Of a stretch of DNA of 64,000 nt, positions 39,782 through 50,502 are shown piece by piece. The translations under genes were made by a program, and so were the position numbers. This stretch comes from Wurfbainia villosa (Eukaryota > Streptophyta > Magnoliopsida > Zingiberales > Zingiberaceae): the NCBI GenBank assembly GCA_025175895.1, contig CM046003.1, positions 26,061,245 to 26,125,244 of the forward strand, given 5' to 3'. The notes under the pieces were generated by a model. The model made no database searches. It worked only from the letters and a program-made list of their open reading frames with translations, and was not told where the DNA came from. Position 1 is the first letter of the stretch, and the number at the start of each line of letters is the position of its first letter.

Positions 39782-40870
39782 ATATCACATTTAGAGGGTC
39801 TAAGCATCATTCGCCCTCTTTTTCCCTCGTCCACGAGGCGAATTGAGTGTTTTTTGAAAACCGACCTAGAGATGTGGTTTTCCATTAGAAAAGAGTTTGT
39901 AGCTCTAGTAGACGACTTGGGTGAGTTGTTAGATCCGAAAAAATGGACCACAAACTTTAGGAAAAAGACTCAATTCGATTACAAGGCTTTAAACACCTTG
40001 CAATGTAGACTTACAAATGATGAGCTAAGTCGAGTCAGGCCAAATTAATTCTATTACATGAATAGGATAACTTGAGTCAACCCAAGAATGGTTTAGTTTT
40101 GATGGCAGGAACGAACAAAAAAGGAAATAAATCCAAATCGAGGAGAAGAAAAAGAAAGAAAGCAACTAAGGCAAACTTGGAAAAGTCATCATCAAAAGAG
40201 TTGGGTGCGGAAATATCAATGACATGCTTCGTAGCACTCACGGCGGCCAACAAGTCCGAAGCCAAATCAAAACATGAGTCCGAGTTCAAGTCCGAGAGAA
40301 GCCATAGATCCACATCCGTTTTTGAAGGTTATGACGAGGTAACTTCTCTCCTAGAAGATAAATTGTACAATATTATTGCATGCTTAGGTAGGAAACTAGC
40401 CAAGTCCGAGAATCGAGTCGACTCCTTATTGAGGAAGTCCAAGTACTTAAGGAGCAAGTCAACTCGAAGATTTCGACTTGCCAAATTAAGGATAGAAACT
40501 CAACTCGAGTTGCAAAGCTTGAGGAAGAGAACTCAGTTCTAAAAAGGCAAGTTGAAGATCTAACCGGATCATTGGAAAGGTTCACTTCGGGTTCCAAGTA
40601 TCTCAACATGATGCTTGGGTCTCAACGAGCCATGTACAAAAGTCCGGACTCGGATACATGGCTAAGGACACAAATAGATCATACATATCCTTGTTTAATA
40701 AAAATGCTAAGGGTCGAGTCCAAGCTTGGGTTCCTAAGACTAGCTTAGTCAATCAAGTTGAATCGAACCAATTTTCGATTCCCAAAGGACAAGTTTACTT
40801 AGTGAACAAGACACAATAGAGCTACTATGCAGGGGGAGCTAACTTGTTGATTGTTTCCTTAGTTAGATAA
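39782..40870 (+). pseudogene. Copia-2 gag remnant with internal deletion
   Basis: This is collinear with Copia-3 gag but the start codon is ATA (39782). The N-terminal region is recognisable (KALNTLQCRLTNDELSRV). After about 40045 some 350-400 bases carrying most of the capsid domain are missing. The frame resumes at NGLVLMAGTNKKGN with a Lys-rich stretch; the zinc knuckle is absent. The remainder has EGYDEVTSLLEDKLYNIIAC and ends near 40870 after VYLVNKT and GGANLLIVSL. Several frameshifts and stops are present. It cannot make a working Gag. Confidence 0.85.
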
Positions 40871-41578
40871 AACTCTTGTATGCTTTAGTTCACTTTACTT
40901 GCTTAATTTAGAATGAACTAGATAGGAAATAGAGTAGTTTAAACTTGAACAACCTAATACTAAGACGAAGTGAACTGATAGTAAGTTAGGGAAGCTCTTC
41001 GAAGTGCATGTCTAGGAAGTGGTCGTTGCTCCAATACTCAAGAAGGCCATGTGCCTCGCCACGATCTGGTGTACTAAGTCGAGTGGAATTGACTGAAGCT
41101 AACTCACTAAGTCTTTAACTAGTTAGTCCAAGGCTTAGTCCAAAGTGAATCAAGTACTTTATTCCTTCATTGACTTTGTCTCGGAAGTGGTCATTACTCC
41201 GATAACCAAGAAGGCTATGGGCCTCGCCACGACCTGGAAGTCAATGCTGGAAAAATCTACTTGACTAGCTCAAACCAAGCTTGAATCTAACACAAGTTTA
41301 AAAACTTTGAAATTGCTCATTAAATTTTATTAAGATAAAAAGAAATCCTCTCACAAAACCCATAGGAATAAGTGTATTAAAAACCTAGCTTGGGTGAGAT
41401 GATTTAGAACTTAATTGAGATTAATTAGTTTAATTTATCTTAACTCAACCTAATAGACTTAAATCAAAATTAATAAATTTACCTTAACAAATTATATTAA
41501 TTAAACTTAACTTAATTCAACTCAATATAATTTACTACACTTAAACTTAATTTATTACACTAAATAACAACTTAATTA
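40871..41578 (+). mobile_element. Copia-2 gag-pol spacer, cut before pol
   Basis: Non-coding and collinear with 49656-50400 of Copia-3. It includes two copies of a GGAAGTGGTC...GTGCCTCGCC block (about 41018 and 41185). LTR-B begins at 41579, so pol and the 3' LTR of Copia-2 are not in this window. Confidence 0.8.
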
Positions 41579-42733
41579 TGTTAGGGCAATCAACCCAAGT
41601 ATGATGTGGTTTTGATGTGTGTGGCAAAGGGTTTAAGTTAGGATTGTTATGGATTTGATATGTGTGTTTAAGTTGTGCAGGACTTAGTAAATCACACATG
41701 AGGTAGCTTGAGGATAACATTGGTGAGTTCACCATCTCATGGCTCGGGTCCTTGAGTCGGTGAAGGATGGCATTGCGGAAGCCATGCGTTTGGTGGATCC
41801 GAGGGACCGTCGGACAAGGAGCATTGGAGTGAAGCCAAAAAAAGTAGACTTCAGGGTGAGATGCGAAGGATGTCATTGCGGAAGCCATATGCTTGGTGCA
41901 TTCGAGGGACATAGCCGGACGAAGAGAGCTTCGGTGAGGGACTCCAAGGGAGATGAGAGAATGAGCGATTGTAACGATAGCTTATAGGTGAACTTGGCCG
42001 AATGGCTAAGTGTCATATGCTCAAATTTGTGTTTGAGGTTTTACCTGATGTTTGGATAAGTCAGATGCTCAAACATGAGTTTGAGGTTTCTACCTGATGA
42101 TTGGAAGTGTTGGATGCTCAAATAGATGGTTTGAGGTTTACCCGACCGTCGGAGGCTCAAACAAGTATTTTGTTTGAGGTTTTACCCGACACCAGTCGAC
42201 TGCTCCGAGTCGATGGCACTCGATTGGTGCTTGAACGGTGTTCGACTGATGGCTTTCTGGCCCAACAGTCGACTGCTAGGGTTTGGCAGTCGACTATTGC
42301 ATCATCAATCGACTGCTGAAGGTGTTCGTGGGCACAAAAGAATTGAAAGACGACTAATCGCCTAGATCACTCGACTGATGGCTCTATCAGTCGACTGATG
42401 GCTCTATCAGTCGACTGATGGGCATGATCAGTTGACTGATTAAAGAGTCGTTGGTTGGATGCCAACATGGATGAAACCGTTGTGAGGTAACGACTATAGT
42501 AGCAGTCAATTGATGGCTGCATCAGTTGACTGCTCGCTGCCCAACAGGAAGAATGACCTCTTCCCTAAAAGAAGACGCCTTAGGTGCTCTTGGGAGGCTA
42601 ATGCTTAATTTCTAAACTTCTCCCAAGTGCCCAACATGTTTTAACACTCCTCTTCTTGTGTTTATTTCAATCTTATTGTAAGTGGGAGTGATTTGTGTAA
42701 GAAGGTTTACCTCCACCTTGAAGGAGAGATAGT
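41579..42733 (+). mobile_element. LTR-B: partial LTR of a TRG-like family
   Basis: The segment begins TGTTAGGGCAATCAACCC after AATTA. It contains TCGACTG palindromes (42185-42530) and reaches AAGGAGAGATAGT, which corresponds to the GAAGGAGTGTTAG region shortly before the hairpin block in other LTRs. TRG-4 interrupts it at 42734, so the hairpin and the LTR end are not seen. The ORFs here are not genes. Confidence 0.7.
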
Positions 42734-43258
42734 TGTTGGTGCAATCGGCCCAGGAATCGAGTTTGACTCGAACTATATTTTGATGTTAGACAAAACGCAT
42801 GACATGGGATTGTCATGGGAAGTCCAACATGGGTTGGCCATGTAAATCCAAGTGTGTAGCCTTGGTGGTGAAAAGTCCAAGAATGGGGCTTGGTGTTGGG
42901 AAAATCCAGGCATAGGGCTTAGGGTGGAAAGTCCAACATGGGTTGGCCACATAAGTCCAAGTGTGTAGCCTTGGCGGTGAAAGTCCAAGCATGGGGCTTG
43001 GCATGGAAAATCCAAGCATGAGACTTGGTGTGGGAAGTCTTGAGGACTTGGCAAGTTCACTAGGCTCGGGGTCCTTGAGTCGGTGAAGGATGGCATTGCG
43101 AAGTCGTGCGCTTGATGCATCCGAGGGACCGTCGGACAGGGAGTGAATGGAGTAAGGCCCAAGGAAAGCATACTTCGAGGGCAAGAGACGCAAAGGATGA
43201 CATTGCAAAGCCGTGTACTTGGTGCATCCGAGAGACGTAGGGTGAGGGAAGAGAGCTT
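42734..43258 (+). mobile_element. TRG-4 first LTR, part 1
   Basis: This starts TGTTGGTGCAATCGGCCCAG and contains a CCAAG/CTTGG array (42820-43050), collinear with the second LTR at 59228. It is interrupted at 43258 by a solo LTR. The preceding five bases are ATAGT. Confidence 0.85.
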
Positions 43259-44746
43259 TGTTGGTGCAATCGGCCCAGGTCACGATTGACCAGGACTCGA
43301 GTTTGACTCGAGTGATGTTTTGATGTTCGACAAAAACATATGACAATGTAATTGTCATGGGAAAGTCCAAGTCTTGGGTACTTGGCATTGAAAGTCCAAG
43401 TGGGACACTTGGCATTTGGGAAAGTCCAAGCATGGGTCTTGGCAATGTAAAGTCCAACATGGGTTGGCAAGGAAAGTCCAAGCATGGGTCTTGGCAATGG
43501 AAAGTCCAAGCATGGTCTTGGCATGGAAAGTCCAACATGGGTTGGCAAGGGAAAGTCCAAGCTTGAGTCTTGGCATTTGAGAAGTCCAAGGGTTTGATAT
43601 TGGCGGCGTAAAGTCCAAGCGGGAGTCTTGGCAGCATAAGCCCAATGGTTGGCGGCGTAAAGTCCAAGCGGAGTCTTGGCGGTGTAAGTCCAATGTGCCT
43701 TGGCGGTGTAGACACCGTTAGCATGACATAGCCGATGGAAGCAATTAAAGGCTAGCGCGATGGATGAACAAGTCATGAATGACTTGGAGGGATCCGAGGG
43801 GCGTGAGGCTGATGAAGGTGGCTAGAAGGCTTAGGTCTAGGCTAAGGGTGGTCTAGCAAGTATGGGGGCACCATACTTGGGTTAAAACCTCATGTTTGAG
43901 GTGTGCCAGTCGACTAGTGCCATGTGGCAGTCGACTGGACCGAGTCAACAAGGGTTTGACTGCGGGATATGGCCTAGCGATCGCGAGGTAGGCCGATCGA
44001 TGATGGCTCAGCGATCGTGATCGTGTGATCAGTCGACTGGTGCTCAAGAAATCGGCCACAGAATGGAGTCGAGACTCGACTGGTCGAGTGAGGACTCCAT
44101 CAGTCGACTGATGGTCACAATCAGTCGACTGATGGTAGATCCGTTGGACTTATCTAGCGTGGATCTAGCCGTTGTCTCACGACAACAGTGGCATCAGTCG
44201 ACTGATGGTCCCGATCAGTCGACTGATCGACTTTTTCCAGCACAGGTTGAAGCTATAAAAGGAGCTCGTGATGGAGGAAATTTGCATCGATTTCTTGGAT
44301 GTCTTGAGGCGATTTGCTATTGCAAATCAGGGTCTTCAACCACGATTCAAGCGATTAACAAGCAAGCAATCCAAAGACATTTGTAAAGTTGTTTTCTTTA
44401 CTAGTTTTGCATTGTATTATTGTATATTGCTTGTATTTATATCTTATTGTTGTAAGATTAATTGTAAGGGGTTTCTTCACCTCCGACTTGTGTCGAAAAG
44501 GAGTATTTGTCATTAGTGAGTGTGTGTGCATCACTAGAGCTCGATCCGTGGAGTAGGAACCGTGCGGTTCCGAACCACGTTAAATCTTCATGTTATTGTG
44601 TTTGTGATTGTGTTTCGTTATTGTTATCATATATATATTCCGCTATGCTAACGAAACTTGTAGACACGAACGCGATCGAATTATATCGTACGGACAAAAT
44701 GCTATTCACCCCCCCCTCTAGCTTCCAAACGATCCCTAACAAGCTT
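43254..44746 (+). mobile_element. Solo LTR (TRG type) with target duplication AGCTT
   Basis: The LTR spans 43259-44741 (1483 bp), flanked by AGCTT at 43254-43258 and 44742-44746. It contains the array (43360-43700), CAGTCGACTG palindromes (43905-44235), TATAAAA (44254-44260) followed by GGAGCTCG, and the hairpin block. There is no internal region. Removing it restores the first LTR of TRG-4. Confidence 0.92.
44547..44579 (+). ncRNA. Predicted LTR hairpin with AGTA/GAA internal loop (solo LTR)
   Basis: Outer stem CGTGG/CCACG, inner stem GGAACC/GGTTCC, loop GTGC, as in TRG-3. Confidence 0.6.
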
Positions 44747-45513
44747 CAGTGGAGAACTCCATGAGAGGATGAGATGGACTTGACCAAGTGGCTAAGACTG
44801 AGTGTCGGAGGCTCAAACGTGATGTTTGAGGATTTAGTTGATGGTCGGATGCTCAAACAACTTGGTGTTTGAGGTTGAATGGACTCGACCGATGTTCCTG
44901 TGTTCGAACATGACCGCGAGGAGGGCGGGCCGATTACGACTCCATCCCGATGATGATGGAGATCAGTCAACTGATCGGGGCAAATTTAGCTACAGAAGGT
45001 TTTCTAGTCGAGTGCTCGCGCCATCACTCGACTGATGGGATCATCAGTCGACTGATGGGCATGATCAGTCGACTGATGATGGATCCGTTGGACTTTTGGC
45101 CAGCGTGGATTGAGTCATTGTGAGACAACGGCTACAGGACCAGTCGACTGATGGTCATGATCAGTCGACTGATAGGCGCGAAATTAGCTCGATGCAGGTT
45201 ATAAAAGGAGCTCGAGATGGAGGATTTTGCCAAGACTTTTGGGGTGACTTTGGAGGGGAATTGCTGTTGCATTCCAGACCTTCAAGAGCAAACAAAAGTA
45301 AGCAATAAGTAAGTGATCAAAAGCAATCGGTGAAAAGTTTTCTTTTTTATTGTATTTGTATTCTTGTTTGTACTTCGTGTATTACTTTGTAATTGCTTGT
45401 ACGAGGTTTCTCAACCTCTGACGTGTTGTTGAGAAGGAGTGTTAGTTAGTGTCGTGCGCATAACTAGAGCTAGGTAAGCTCGCCCGTGGAGTAGGAACCA
45501 TTTGGTTCCGAAT
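44747..45513 (+). mobile_element. TRG-4 first LTR, part 2
   Basis: This resumes after the solo LTR and matches 59735-60478 of the second LTR: GGATGCTCAAAC, palindromes (44960-45175), TATAAAA (45200-45206), GGAGCTCGAG. At 45485-45512 it enters the hairpin (CGTGG, AGTA, GGAACC, ATTT, GGTTCC, GAA). Copia-3 inserts exactly there. Confidence 0.85.
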
Positions 45514-46785
45514 TGTTGATGCAGTGAGCATCACTCGAAAGTTTTGATGTATGAACCTCAGTTAAAAGTTAGGATTCACTTGTAGTCTAATATAAGTGTT
45601 AAGTGTGCAGGCTTAACAGGAAGTCCTAGTAGGTCGAGTTGACCAGATACTAGGCATGAATCTTGACAGATCAGGAGGACCGGACACCAGACATGAAGTC
45701 CAAATGGGTTACGTGGACCGGACATTTGGCATGAAGACCGGTTGGGTCAGGAGACCGGACAATCGACAAAAAGTCCAGCTGGGTCAGGCAGACCGGACAG
45801 CTGGTGGAAGCCCTGGTGGGTCAAATCGGATGTCAAGAATGGTAAGTCCGACATGTAGTCGGCAGGTAAGCCTCGAGTGAAGAGGTGAGGCCGAGTCCTC
45901 GGTAGGGGGACAAAGCTAGGTGTCGATCCGACGAAAAGTCCGCATGGGACTTAGTAGTCGAGTTTTAGCAGTATTACTACTACTATCATAATTCACATTA
46001 TCTATTTTATGCTAATCCTGTTTTGTAGGGACCAGTTGACTGAATGGATTCAAGTGACTGAAGTCCAGTCGACTGAAGATGTATCAGTCGACTAGATACC
46101 TATTTGGCAGGATCAGCTTGTGATCGATCGGAGATCGTGCGATGCAGATGAAAAGAGCTTGAGTCGACTGAAGATGTTGAGTTGACTGATGAGAGGAATT
46201 TCCCGATGCAGAGCCGAGTGATGTGGAGTCAACTGAAGAGGATTCAGTCGATTGGAAGACCACGACTTCCATATCAACGGGCTGATGTGGAGTCGACTGG
46301 AAAGAGTTTATAAAAGTTATGCTCGATCAGATCCATTTATCAAAATTCAATCAACGTCGAAGTGTTGTCAAAATACTTGCTCGTCCACTACACTTTGACT
46401 CTACGACAAGACGTTCCTCCGACACTCTGTGACTACCTCTATGATTATTAAGTGTCGGTATAAAGTCTTGTAATCTCTTTACTTTATTGTTTCGCTTGTA
46501 TTCTTAATTCTCCGAGTGGGTGGTTTGTCACCTAACTCTATCATTTGTAAAAGCGAAACCCTCCGAAGTCAAGAGCACTTGAGTCGGAGGGTATTTAGTG
46601 AATTGTCCATCAAGGTAGCTCGTGGTAGAGCTACGGGCCTTGGAGTAGCAACCCAGTCCAGGTTGTGAACCAAGTAAAATTATTTTTGTTGTTAATTGGC
46701 ATTATATTCCGCTGCATATGTTTATTAGTTTAAAATTATTAAATATCGAGATTCACCTCCCTCTCTCGGTTCACTCGATCCTACA
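45514..46785 (+). mobile_element. Copia-3 5' LTR
   Basis: 1272 bp, from TGTTGATGCAGTGAGCATCA to GATCCTACA. It has TCGACTG palindromes (46030-46310), TATAAAA (46309-46315) and the hairpin block 46639-46674. About 20 bases present in the 3' LTR near 55345 are missing just before the TATA box, and single-base differences are frequent, so the insertion is not recent. Confidence 0.93.
46639..46674 (+). ncRNA. Predicted LTR hairpin with AGTA/GAA internal loop (Copia-3 5' LTR)
   Basis: Outer stem CTTGG/CCAAG, internal loop AGTA/GAA, inner stem GCAACC/GGTTGT (one G-T wobble), seven-base loop. Compared with TRG-3, the outer G-C pair is T-A and an inner G-C pair is C-G. Confidence 0.6.
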
Positions 46786-46787
46786 AT

Positions 46788-46800
46788 TGGTATCAGAGCG
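46788..46800 (+). promoter_or_regulatory. Copia-3 primer-binding site
   Basis: TGGTATCAGAGCG starts three bases after the LTR end, as in the other copia elements here. Confidence 0.9.
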
Positions 46801-46834
46801 GGGGTGCTCCAAATTGGTGCAACCACCATCGTTG

Positions 46835-47990
46835 AGCATTAGAATAATTTAATTATTTTTTTCTCGCTTAGAATAATTTAATTATTTTTTCTTGCTTAGA
46901 ATAATTTAATTATTTTTTTCTTGCTTAGAACAACTTAATTAATTTTTTTTCTTGCTTAGAATAATTTAATTAATTTTTTTCTTGCTTAGAATAATTTAAT
47001 TAACTTTTTTTTTCTTACATAGAATAATTTAATTATTTTTTTTCTTGCTTAGAATAATTTTTTTTCTTGCTTAGAATAATTTAATTAATTTTTTCTTGCT
47101 TAGAATAATTTATTTATTTATTTTCCTTGCTTAGAATAATTTAATTAATTTTTCTTGCTTAGAATAACTGCATTTAAAATAATATTCTATATTTAAAAAT
47201 CATTTTTTGCATTTAAAAATAATTGTATAAATTTAAAATAATTTTCTATATTTAAAAATCATTTTCTGCATTTAAATATAATTTTCTGTATTTAAAATAA
47301 TTTTCTATATTTAAAAATCATTTTCTGCATTTAAAAATAATTTTCAACATTTAAAATAATTTTCTATATTTGAAAATAATTTTATGCATTTAAAAAATAA
47401 TTTTCTACATTTAAAATAATTTTCTGTATTTAAAAATCATTTTCTACATTTAAAAATATTTTTCTACATTTAAAATAATTGTTTGTATTTAAAAATAATT
47501 TTCTTAATTTTAAATCATTTTCTGTATGTAAAATAATTTTCTGTATTTAAAAATCAGTTTCTGCATTAAAAAATAATTTTCTGGATTTAAAAATATTTTC
47601 TGCATTTTAAATGATTTTCTGCATTTAAAATAATTTTCTGTATTTAAAAATCATTTTCTGCATTTAAAAAATAATTTTCTGTATTTAAAAATAATTTTTT
47701 GTATTTAAAATAATTTTCTGTATTTAAAATAATTTTTTTTATTTAAAAATAATTTTCTGTGTTTAAAAATAATTTTCTGTATTTAAAAATAATTTTCTGC
47801 ATTTAAAATTATTTTCTACATATTAAAATAGTTTTCTGCATATTAAATTCATTTCCAGCTTATTAAATTTTATTAAATTAATTTTCTGAACATTAAATTA
47901 ATTTTTAGCATATTAAATTTCATTAAATTCATTTTCTACATATTAGGATTATTTTTTGCATGTTAGATTTATTTTATTTAATTTAATTTT
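46835..47990 (+). repeat. Copia-3 AT-rich leader with short tandem repeats
   Basis: About 1.1 kb of imperfect tandem repeats. First come units of about 25-30 bases on TTAGAATAATTTAATTATTT with CTTGC (46840-47165), then units of about 23-28 bases on ATTTAAAAATAATTTTCTGC (47165-47870). No ORF is present. Confidence 0.9.
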
Positions 47991-48020
47991 TGTCCTTAAA
48001 AAAGGTATTTTTTATTGATA

Positions 48021-49655
48021 ATGTCACACTTAGAGGGATACATTACCGTTCGCCCTCCTCTCTTTAACGGAGAGGATTTTTCCTATTGGAAAAGGCGAAT
48101 GGAATGCTATCTGAAGACCGATCTAAAGGTCTGATTTTCAATTAGGAAAGGATTTATAGCTCCGGTAGACAACTCGGGAGAGTTGTTAGAACCGGAAAAA
48201 TGGACCGCGGATATTAGGATGAGAGTTCAAGTCGATTACAAGGCACTTAATACCTTGCAATGTGGACTTACTAAAGAAGAGCTAAATAGGGTAGGTCCAT
48301 TTGAAAATTCTAAAGAATTATGGGAGAAATTAATTGAGTTGCATGAGGGTACAAATGACACTAGGATAGCCAAATAGGACATGCTTTTAAATAAATTATT
48401 TAATTGTAAAATGAACGAAAACGAAAACGCTAGTCAACTCCATACTAGGATTCAAGATATATTAAATGGATTACATTTAATAGGATACCAAATAGAGAAT
48501 AGGGACTTAATTAGGTATACTCTTAAGGCATTTCCGAGAAATGCCTTATGGACATCGATTGTCGATGCCTATAAGGTATCTAGGGATCTCTCCACAATTA
48601 GGTTAGATGAACTATTTTGTGAACTTGAACTACACGAATAAGCTAACTCGGGTCAAACTGAGAATGGTATATCTTTGATGGCAGGTTCAACTAAAAAGGA
48701 GAGAAAAGTGAAGATTGAGTCCGAAGACGAGTCAGAATCAGAAACAAACGGAGAAGAGGAGATTGTAAATATAGTAAGAAAAATGTTCAATCGAAAGAAG
48801 AGGTTTACAAAAAAAGACGCCAGAAAGGTGGTCGACAACAAGCCGAGACCTCGATCGGAAGTGACTTGCTACGAATGCAATGGAAAAGGACATTACAAGT
48901 CGAAGTGCACAAACTTAAAAAAGGAAGAAAACCCGAAAAAGGAAAAGAAGAAGAAGACTCTTAAGGCAACATGGGATGAGTCATCATCGGAGGAGTCGGA
49001 TGCGGATGAGACGAAGAGAAGCTTCATCACGTTTATGGCCGAATCAAGATCCGGAGCCGAGCCAAGTTCCAAATATGAGTCTCATTCTGAGTCCGAGAGA
49101 AGCCACGGATCCATATCCATTTTCGAAGGTTCTAATGAGGTAACTTCTCCATTAGAAGATAAGTTATATAGCATCATTGCATGTTTAGGTAGGAAATTAG
49201 CGAAGCCCGAGAATCGGGTTGACTCGCTCGCTACTTAAGGAAGTCCAAGTACTTAAGGAGCAAGTCAACTCGAAGACTTCAACTTGCCAACTTAAGGATA
49301 GAGACTCAACTAAAGTTGGAAAGCTTGAGGAAGAGAACTCAGTCCTAAAAAGGCAAGTAGAAGAACAAACTGGATTATTGGAAAAGTTCACTTCGGGTTC
49401 CAAGTATCTCAACATGATGACAACAGATCCGGACTCGGGTATAAGGTTAAGTCCACCTATAAATCTTACATGTCATTACTTAGCCGAAATGCTAAGAATC
49501 GAGTCCAAGCATGGGTTCCTAAGTCTAGCTTAGTCAACCAAGTTGGGCCAAATCAATATTGAGTTCCCAAGAGTCAAGTTCACTTAGTGAACAAAACTCA
49601 AACTAGCTACCATTTAGGGGGAGCTAACACTTTGCTTGTTTCCTTGCCTACTTAA
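48021..49655 (+). pseudogene. Copia-3 gag, several nonsense changes
   Basis: Gag begins at ATG 48021 (MSHLEGYITVRPPLFNGEDF). The capsid domain of UBN2 type follows (LWTSIVDAYKVSRDLSTIRLDELF). There is one intact zinc knuckle, CYECNGKGHYKSKC (about 48870-48910), between Lys/Glu-rich stretches, then SNEVTSPLEDKLYSIIACLG. In-frame stops occur near 48132 (TGG to TGA), 48375 and 48640, and the frame shifts near 49230. The C-terminus VPKSQVHLVNKTQ, then GGANTLLVSLPT, ends at 49655. Most lesions are C-to-T or G-to-A changes. Confidence 0.88.
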
Positions 49656-50502
49656 ACACTTTCATGTTTTAGTTAAACACTTGAATGTCTTAGTTTACTT
49701 TACTTGCTTAATGTAGAATGGACTAGATAGGAAACAAAGTAGTTTAAACTTGAACAACCTAGTACTAAGACTAGTGAACTGATAGTAAGTTGGGGAAGCT
49801 CTTCGAAGTGCATGTCTAGGAAGTGGTCATTGCTCCGATAATCAAGAATGTCACGTGCCTCGCCACAACCTAGTGTAGTAAGTCGAGTGGAATTGACCGA
49901 AGCTAACTCACTAAGTCTTTGACTAGTTAGACCAAGGCTTAACCTAAAGTGAATCAAGTACTTGATTTCTTTATTAACTTTGTCTAGGAAGTGGTCGTTG
50001 CTCCGATAATCAAGAAGGTCATGTGCCTCGACGACCTGGAAGTCAATACTGGAAAAACTTACTTGACTAGCTCAAACCAAGCCCTAATCTAACACAAGTT
50101 TAAACACTTTGAAATATCTCATTTAATTTAATAAAGATAAAAGAAATCCTCATCTCACAAAACTCATAAGAATAAGTGTATTTAAAACCTACCTTGGGTG
50201 AGATGATTTAGGATTAAAATACCATTCAACCAATTTTTTTTAACATACTCTAGTTAACCTACCTTAATTAACTCAAACTAAACAAATTTACCTAACTAAA
50301 ACAAATTATGTTAACCTAATTTAAATCAACACAACCTAATTTACTTAACTAAATCTAACTTATTAAATTTATATTAACAAAACTTAACCCAAACTAATAT
50401 ACTCAACTATAACTTACTTGCTTAACAAATTTACAACTATATAAATAAATATATATATATTCATCCTACTCAAGGTTTGAATTATCCATGTAGGACTCCA
50501 GA
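49656..50502 (+). other. Copia-3 non-coding spacer between gag and pol
   Basis: About 850 bases without an ORF separate the Gag stop from the protease. It holds two copies of a block with GGAAGTGGTC, GCTCCGATAATCAAGAA and GTGCCTCG (about 49813 and 49986), then a poly-pyrimidine-poor AT stretch ending ATCCATGTAG just before pol. Copia-2 has the same spacer (40871-41578); Copia-1 does not. Confidence 0.8.

Noticed and set aside
39779..40550. Intact Copia-2 gag
   Set aside because: The start codon is ATA, most of the capsid domain and the zinc knuckle are deleted, and frames are broken.
46835..47990. Centromeric or stand-alone satellite array
   Set aside because: The repeats lie exactly between the primer site and gag of a retrotransposon and have a counterpart in Copia-2, so they are the element's leader.
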